A DNA stretch of 10,986 bases. It comes from Atopobium sp. Lineage in GTDB: Bacteria > Actinomycetota > Coriobacteriia > Coriobacteriales > Atopobiaceae. Both the position numbers and the translations under genes were made by a program. The stretch spans positions 1 to 10,986 of the forward strand of contig JABZHD010000024.1 of NCBI GenBank assembly GCA_015259045.1. Reading direction: 5' to 3'. Positions 7,642-10,986 of this stretch are shown one piece after another. The notes under the pieces were generated by a model, which did no database searches, was not told where the DNA came from, and worked only from the letters and a program-made list of their open reading frames with translations. Each line of letters opens with the position of its first letter. The first letter of the stretch is position 1.

Positions 7642-8412
7642 TTAGACGCCAAAAACGCCTGCTGCGTTTGCCATTACTTCACTTTGCACAGAGTATCCAC
7701 GGGCCTCACTGAGCCCAAGAAGAGCTCGCTTAAGGCTGTCCACAATGTCAAATGCGTCAATATCTGTGTGATCACTGGAGGGAAGGTCAGTCTCGGTAAG
7801 GAGTTTATCTTTTGGGTAGACCTTAGCGTATTCACGACCGCGCTTAGTCTTTAGGCTCATCTCGCCAACAGAGAACCAACAGCCAAGCTTAATAGCCCTC
7901 TGGAGCTCGTCTGAGCTACCGCTAAACCAGTGGATGATAGGAACACACTCTTGAGCGGCTCTTGTCTGCTCAAGAATATCTAGTACCGTATCAACGCTTC
8001 TCACGGTGTGCATCGAGAGCACTCGTGGCTGGTCGTTGCGTGAAAGCTCTGCTGCACGTGCGCAGATCTTTGTAAAGGCCTTAACCTGCAGCTCTTGCAA
8101 CCCATCAACACAATAGCGAGAAGAAAAATCTAGTCCAATCTCGCCAATGTAAGGTGTCTGCTCCATAAGCTCTAGCAGGAGCTCTATATCTTTTTCAGCA
8201 ACGCGACCATCAGAGATATACCAGGGGTGCGCTCCAAGTCCCACGCGGATGTTGGTTTGCGTAAGTTGAGGAGCAAGTTCAAGGTAGTCGTGAGGAGTAA
8301 CTCCACAGGTAAAGAAAGCTAATCCGGCGTCATGGGAACTTCTCGCTACATTGAGTGGGGAGTCCATAAGGTTGGCATGGACGTGCGCATCAAAGTATGT
8401 GAGGTTACTCAT
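7642..8412 (-). CDS. tatD: TatD family metal-dependent hydrolase / DNase
   Basis: TatD proteins are TIM-barrel amidohydrolase-type nucleases with 3'-5' exonuclease or related phosphodiesterase activity, linked to DNA repair and RNA quality control. From the chosen start the protein has 256 residues, close to the family's ~260. All metal ligands are visible: HVH (His10, His12), Glu91 in GEIGLDF, His135 in SMHTV, His161 in IIHWFSG and Asp209 in TETDLPS. AHPW (61-64) is also typical. An upstream ATG at 8451 would add 13 residues inside tcdA, but family proteins begin near the MSNLTYFDAHVH stretch, so 8412 is preferred. Its ATG overlaps the tcdA stop by 8 nt, implying coupled translation; the ribosome site (CAGGG, about 9 nt upstream) is weak. 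Several TatD paralogues exist in many genomes, so equivalence with E. coli tatD, ycfH or yjjV is not settled. Confidence 0.92.
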   Translation of the reverse strand: MSNLTYFDAHVHANLMDSPLNVARSSHDAGLAFFTCGVTPHDYLELAPQLTQTNIRVGLGAHPWYISDGRVAEKDIELLLELMEQTPYIGEIGLDFSSRYCVDGLQELQVKAFTKICARAAELSRNDQPRVLSMHTVRSVDTVLDILEQTRAAQECVPIIHWFSGSSDELQRAIKLGCWFSVGEMSLKTKRGREYAKVYPKDKLLTETDLPSSDHTDIDAFDIVDSLKRALLGLSEARGYSVQSEVMANAAGVFGV

Positions 8413-9139
8413 GATCAAGCCCTGAAAGATGCAGAATGACGTCTGAGGCAATCATCTGACCCATAATAGGAGGGTAGTAGGACATAGTTCCTAGCTTGGC
8501 AGATTTGCCCGTTGCGCCCTCGGGTGCAAAAACTGGTCGCGCTGGCTCAGGGGAGTAGAGCACACGGAAGTCGGCAAGTCCACGCTTTTTGGACTCTTTT
8601 CTCATTACTCTTGCAAGAGCATCGGTATGTGTTTTTGAAAGCGTAGTAATCTCCAGGAGTTCTGGGTGGATTTTATTGCCACCGCCCATGCTGGAGATGA
8701 GGTAGATATCGTTTTTCTGACACCATGCAACAACAGCCAATTTGGCAGAAATGGTGTCGATAGCATCAACTACCACATCTGGTTTTGGAAGAGAAGAGAG
8801 CTGCTCGTCAACGTTGTCTTTAAGCAAAAAAGCATCAAGAGTGACTACGTGAGCGTCTGGATTAATGTCCAGAATCATTTCTTTGGTAACGTCAACTTTT
8901 CTTTTTCCAATGGTGCTCACATAGGCAATAGCCTGCCTGTTAAGGTTGGATGCCTCCACTGCATCCGCATCCACTAAAACAAAGGAACCTACACCACCTC
9001 TGGCCAGCGCCTGGACACAGTTTGAACCTACGCCGCCAAGTCCTAAGACCATGACACAGGAATTTTGAATCTGTCCAAGGCGATCTTTTCCCAGGACAAG
9101 TTCTAGTCGAGCAGTGGCTTCAGGAATTGTGGCAGACAT
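8405..9139 (-). CDS. tcdA: tRNA threonylcarbamoyladenosine dehydratase (ThiF/E1-like)
   Basis: TcdA (CsdL/YgdL) uses ATP to convert t6A at position 37 of ANN-decoding tRNAs to cyclic ct6A. The 244-residue protein starts with RLELVLGKDRLGQIQ, as in the family, then the nucleotide-binding GLGGVGS (33-39). It continues with the E1-like DADAVEASNLNRQ (57-69) and DAIDT (125-129), and then SSMGGGNKIHP (149-159). The start at 9139 is preferred over the ATG at 9151 because AGGAG lies 4 nt before it and nothing precedes the other. It is a little shorter than E. coli TcdA (about 268), chiefly at the C-terminus. No CsdA/CsdE partner is nearby. MoeB/ThiF-type adenylyltransferases are the alternative, but the KIHP region and the length favour TcdA. 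First gene of the minus-strand cluster. Confidence 0.87.
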   Translation of the reverse strand: MSATIPEATARLELVLGKDRLGQIQNSCVMVLGLGGVGSNCVQALARGGVGSFVLVDADAVEASNLNRQAIAYVSTIGKRKVDVTKEMILDINPDAHVVTLDAFLLKDNVDEQLSSLPKPDVVVDAIDTISAKLAVVAWCQKNDIYLISSMGGGNKIHPELLEITTLSKTHTDALARVMRKESKKRGLADFRVLYSPEPARPVFAPEGATGKSAKLGTMSYYPPIMGQMIASDVILHLSGLDHE

Positions 9140-9142
9140 AGA

Positions 9143-9147
9143 GCTCC
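9143..9147 (-). promoter_or_regulatory. Shine-Dalgarno of tcdA (decides the start)
   Basis: On the minus strand AGGAG is followed by CTCT and the ATG at 9139. The competing ATG at 9151 overlaps this site and has only AT-rich sequence before it, so the downstream ATG is chosen. Confidence 0.7.
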
Positions 9148-9168
9148 TCATAAAATGTATCTGCAGAT

Positions 9169-9199
9169 AGTATAGCTTGTTACTTCACCTACGCTTCAA
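9169..9199 (-). promoter_or_regulatory. Candidate promoter of the tcdA-tatD-GT8 cluster
   Basis: On the minus strand TTGAAG (9199-9194) and TATACT (9174-9169) resemble -35 and -10 hexamers, with four and five of six matches. The 19-bp spacing is rather long. The -10 lies 30 nt before the tcdA ATG. This is inferred from sequence only. Confidence 0.5.
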
Positions 9200-9208
9200 G
9201 AAGTGTAG
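9189..9208. promoter_or_regulatory. 9-2-9 imperfect dyad overlapping the tcdA -35 region
   Basis: CTACGCTTC (9189-9197) and GAAGTGTAG (9200-9208) are reverse complements except for one base pair, around AA. Size and placement over the -35 of tcdA, in a divergent intergenic region, suit a dimeric repressor operator. No regulator is known for it and chance is possible. Confidence 0.4.
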
Positions 9209-9304
9209 TCCGATAGTAATTTTAACTAATGGTAAGAAAGCGCCCCATAAGTCGTCTTTTATTAGTAGAATAAATGAAGCAAATTTTGACGATGTTGTCA
9301 GCAT

Positions 9305-10986
9305 ATGAAAGGCAAGATTACTGTGGAAGAAATGCCCAAGAATTATGATCCTCAGGCAGCTGAGCCTGAGCTCATTGAAAAGTGGATTAAGGCAGATTGT
9401 TATGGTCGTAGTAAGGGAACTGAAGACCGTACAGTAGTTATCCCTCCACCAAACGTCACCGGCATCCTTCACATGGGTCATGCTATGGATGACACCATCC
9501 AGGACACCTACATTCGTTATTCTCGCATGCGCGGTTATTCAACTCGTTGGATTCTTGGAACAGATCACGCAGGCATTGCAACCCAGACTAAGGTTGATAA
9601 GAAGCTCAAGTCAGAGGGTATTTCTCGCCTTGAGATTGGTCGCGAGAAGTTCCTGGAGGCTTGCTGGGATTGGACGCGCGAGTACGGCGGAACCATTGTT
9701 TCTCAGATTAAGCGCATGGGCTGCTCCATTGATTTTAATGACGAGAAGTTCACTATGTCTCTTGAGTACACTCAGGCAGTACGTAAGGTCTTTGTTGACT
9801 GGTATCATGACCAGCTTATTTATCGTGGTAAGCGTATCGTAAACTGGTGTCCTCATTGCGAGACTTCTATCTCTGACGACGAGGCAGAGTACGCTGACGA
9901 GAAGGGCCATCTTTGGTACCTGCGCTATCCACTCAAAGAGCCTGTTAATGGCATTGAGTACATTACTGTAGCTACTACTCGTCCAGAGACCATGCTGGGT
10001 GATACGGGCGTAGCTGTCTCTCCTCAAGACCCAGAAAAGGCTGATCTTGTGGGAAAGACCGTTATCCTGCCAATTGTTGACAGAGAGATTCCAATCTTCT
10101 CTGACTGGCATGTTGACGCAGGCTTTGGTACCGGTTTTGTTAAGGTAACCCCAGCTCATGACCCTAACGACTTTGCTATGGGTCAGACTCACAATCTTGA
10201 GCAGATTAACATCTTTGATGAGCATGCTGTTGTGGTTGATGGCTATGGTGAGTTCTCCGGTCTTGATAGAGATCAAGCTCGTGAGGCTATTGTTGCCTGG
10301 TTTGAAGAGCACGGTCTGCTTGATCACGTTGAAGACCTTGATCACTCCGTTATGCATTGCTACCGCTGCGGTACTACGCTTGAGCCATGGCTCTCTGAGC
10401 AGTGGTTTGTTGCTGTCGATAGGCTCAAAGAGCCTGCAGCACAGGTAGTCAAAGACGGTCAGGTTACTTTCCATCCAGAGCGTTGGACTCAGACCTACCT
10501 CACTTGGATGGAGAATCTCCGCGACTGGAACATCTCCAGGCAGCTTTGGTGGGGACACCGCATTCCTGTGTTCTACTGCGATGATTGTGGCTGGCAGGAT
10601 GCGCTTATGGAAGACACTGATGTCTGTCCAAAATGCGGCGGTCATCATGTTCACCAGGATGAGGACGTTCTAGACACCTGGTTCTCTTCTCAGCTGTGGA
10701 CCTTTGCTACACAGGGCTGGCCAGACCATCCTGAGCAGCTTGAGGGTCACCACCCAACGCAGGTTTTGGTAACCGCTCGAGACATTATTGCTCTTTGGGT
10801 TGCTCGTATGATTATGAGCTCACTTTATTTCACCAAAGAGATTCCATTCCACGATGTCTACATCTACGCGACCATTTTGGCCAAGGACGGCAGCCGCATG
10901 TCCAAGTCAAAGGGTAACGGCGTAGATCCTATGGACCTGATCGCTAAGTATGGTGCAGACGCAATGCGTTACAACCTGCTTACGCT
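9305..10986 (+). CDS. valS: Valyl-tRNA synthetase, 3' truncated by window edge
   Basis: ValRS charges tRNA-Val and removes misactivated threonine. The open frame runs from ATG at 9305 to the window end (560 codons of about 880 expected). It shows PPPNVTGILHMGHA (47-60) with the HIGH box HMGH, GTDHAGIATQ (85-94), the CP1 editing motif ATTRPETMLGDTGVAV (223-238) and TPAHDPNDF (282-290). WNISRQLWWGHRIP follows (408-421), then the KMSKS loop as RMSKS (531-535). Cys pairs 182/185 with 352/355 and 425/428 with 441/444 are spaced like the two zinc sites of Thermus ValRS. The anticodon-binding domain and coiled coil lie beyond the window. The start is uncertain: an in-frame TGA at 9287 bounds it, ATG 9305 has no Shine-Dalgarno, and GTG 9323 (AAAGG upstream) or ATG 9332 (starting MPKNYDP) also fit. 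No T-box consensus is seen upstream. A -10-like TAGAAT lies at 9266-9271, without a -35. Confidence 0.96.
   Translation, partial: MKGKITVEEMPKNYDPQAAEPELIEKWIKADCYGRSKGTEDRTVVIPPPNVTGILHMGHAMDDTIQDTYIRYSRMRGYSTRWILGTDHAGIATQTKVDKKLKSEGISRLEIGREKFLEACWDWTREYGGTIVSQIKRMGCSIDFNDEKFTMSLEYTQAVRKVFVDWYHDQLIYRGKRIVNWCPHCETSISDDEAEYADEKGHLWYLRYPLKEPVNGIEYITVATTRPETMLGDTGVAVSPQDPEKADLVGKTVILPIVDREIPIFSDWHVDAGFGTGFVKVTPAHDPNDFAMGQTHNLEQINIFDEHAVVVDGYGEFSGLDRDQAREAIVAWFEEHGLLDHVEDLDHSVMHCYRCGTTLEPWLSEQWFVAVDRLKEPAAQVVKDGQVTFHPERWTQTYLTWMENLRDWNISRQLWWGHRIPVFYCDDCGWQDALMEDTDVCPKCGGHHVHQDEDVLDTWFSSQLWTFATQGWPDHPEQLEGHHPTQVLVTARDIIALWVARMIMSSLYFTKEIPFHDVYIYATILAKDGSRMSKSKGNGVDPMDLIAKYGADAMRYNLLT

Noticed and set aside
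8413..8451. Upstream ATG for tatD adding 13 residues
   Set aside because: It lies inside tcdA coding sequence, and the extra residues precede the point where TatD proteins normally begin; the ATG overlapping the tcdA stop fits better.
9225..9266. ACTAAT / ATTAGT pairing in the valS upstream region
   Set aside because: Only 6 AT-rich pairs with a 30-nt gap and poor inner pairing; too weak to call a leader structure.
9152..9304. Possible T-box leader upstream of valS
   Set aside because: The T-box core AGGGTGGNACCGCG and the terminator/antiterminator pair are absent.
9351..9370. 7-bp inverted repeat (CTCAGGC / GCCTGAG) early in valS
   Set aside because: Short, encodes ordinary N-terminal residues, and is of a size expected by chance in 11 kb.
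9611..10654. 347-codon open frame antisense to valS
   Set aside because: The + strand here carries unmistakable ValRS motifs (editing domain, zinc cysteines), so the antisense frame is a shadow.

Overview
The window is an ordinary housekeeping stretch of a bacterial chromosome with intermediate GC content. Read left to right it carries: the 3' part of carB; a tRNA-Leu gene; tig-clpP-clpX on the + strand; a minus-strand cluster of tcdA, tatD and a family 8 glycosyltransferase; and the 5' part of valS on the + strand. Both ends cut through genes. The organism looks like a member of the Actinomycetota, most likely the Coriobacteriia and perhaps the Atopobiaceae (Atopobium/Lancefieldella/Olsenella group). 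This rests on overall protein character, the moderate GC and the lysine/alanine-rich trigger factor tail. It is inference from memory, not a database match.

Positions 1-2718: most of the large subunit of carbamoyl-phosphate synthase (about 190 N-terminal residues lie outside the window), ending in a clear intrinsic terminator. Positions 2719-2944: an extended -10 promoter candidate, a complete class II tRNA-Leu(UAG) with encoded CCA, then a small terminator-like hairpin squeezed between the tRNA and trigger factor. Positions 2945-6475: tig, clpP and clpX, the classic protein-quality-control neighbourhood. Trigger factor folds nascent chains at the ribosome; ClpX unfolds substrates and feeds them to the ClpP peptidase. 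An 11-bp perfect inverted repeat lies between tig and clpP, and a bidirectional terminator closes clpX.

Positions 6479-9139 (minus strand, read right to left): tcdA (tRNA t6A cyclisation), tatD (metal-dependent nuclease) overlapping it by 8 bp, and a GT8 glycosyltransferase 17 nt further on. They form one apparent operon behind a recognisable promoter. Positions 9140-9304 are the divergent intergenic region shared with valS, holding the tcdA promoter and a 9-2-9 dyad. Positions 9305-10986 are valyl-tRNA synthetase up to just past the KMSKS loop.

No mobile element, CRISPR array, phage gene or defence system was seen, and I did not find an undescribed biological system here. The points most worth a second look are modest. 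They are the trigger factor with an eroded prolyl-isomerase site and a histidine cluster, the tRNA-hairpin-tig arrangement, the tig-clpP inverted repeat, and a 21-bp palindrome near the alternative start of the glycosyltransferase.
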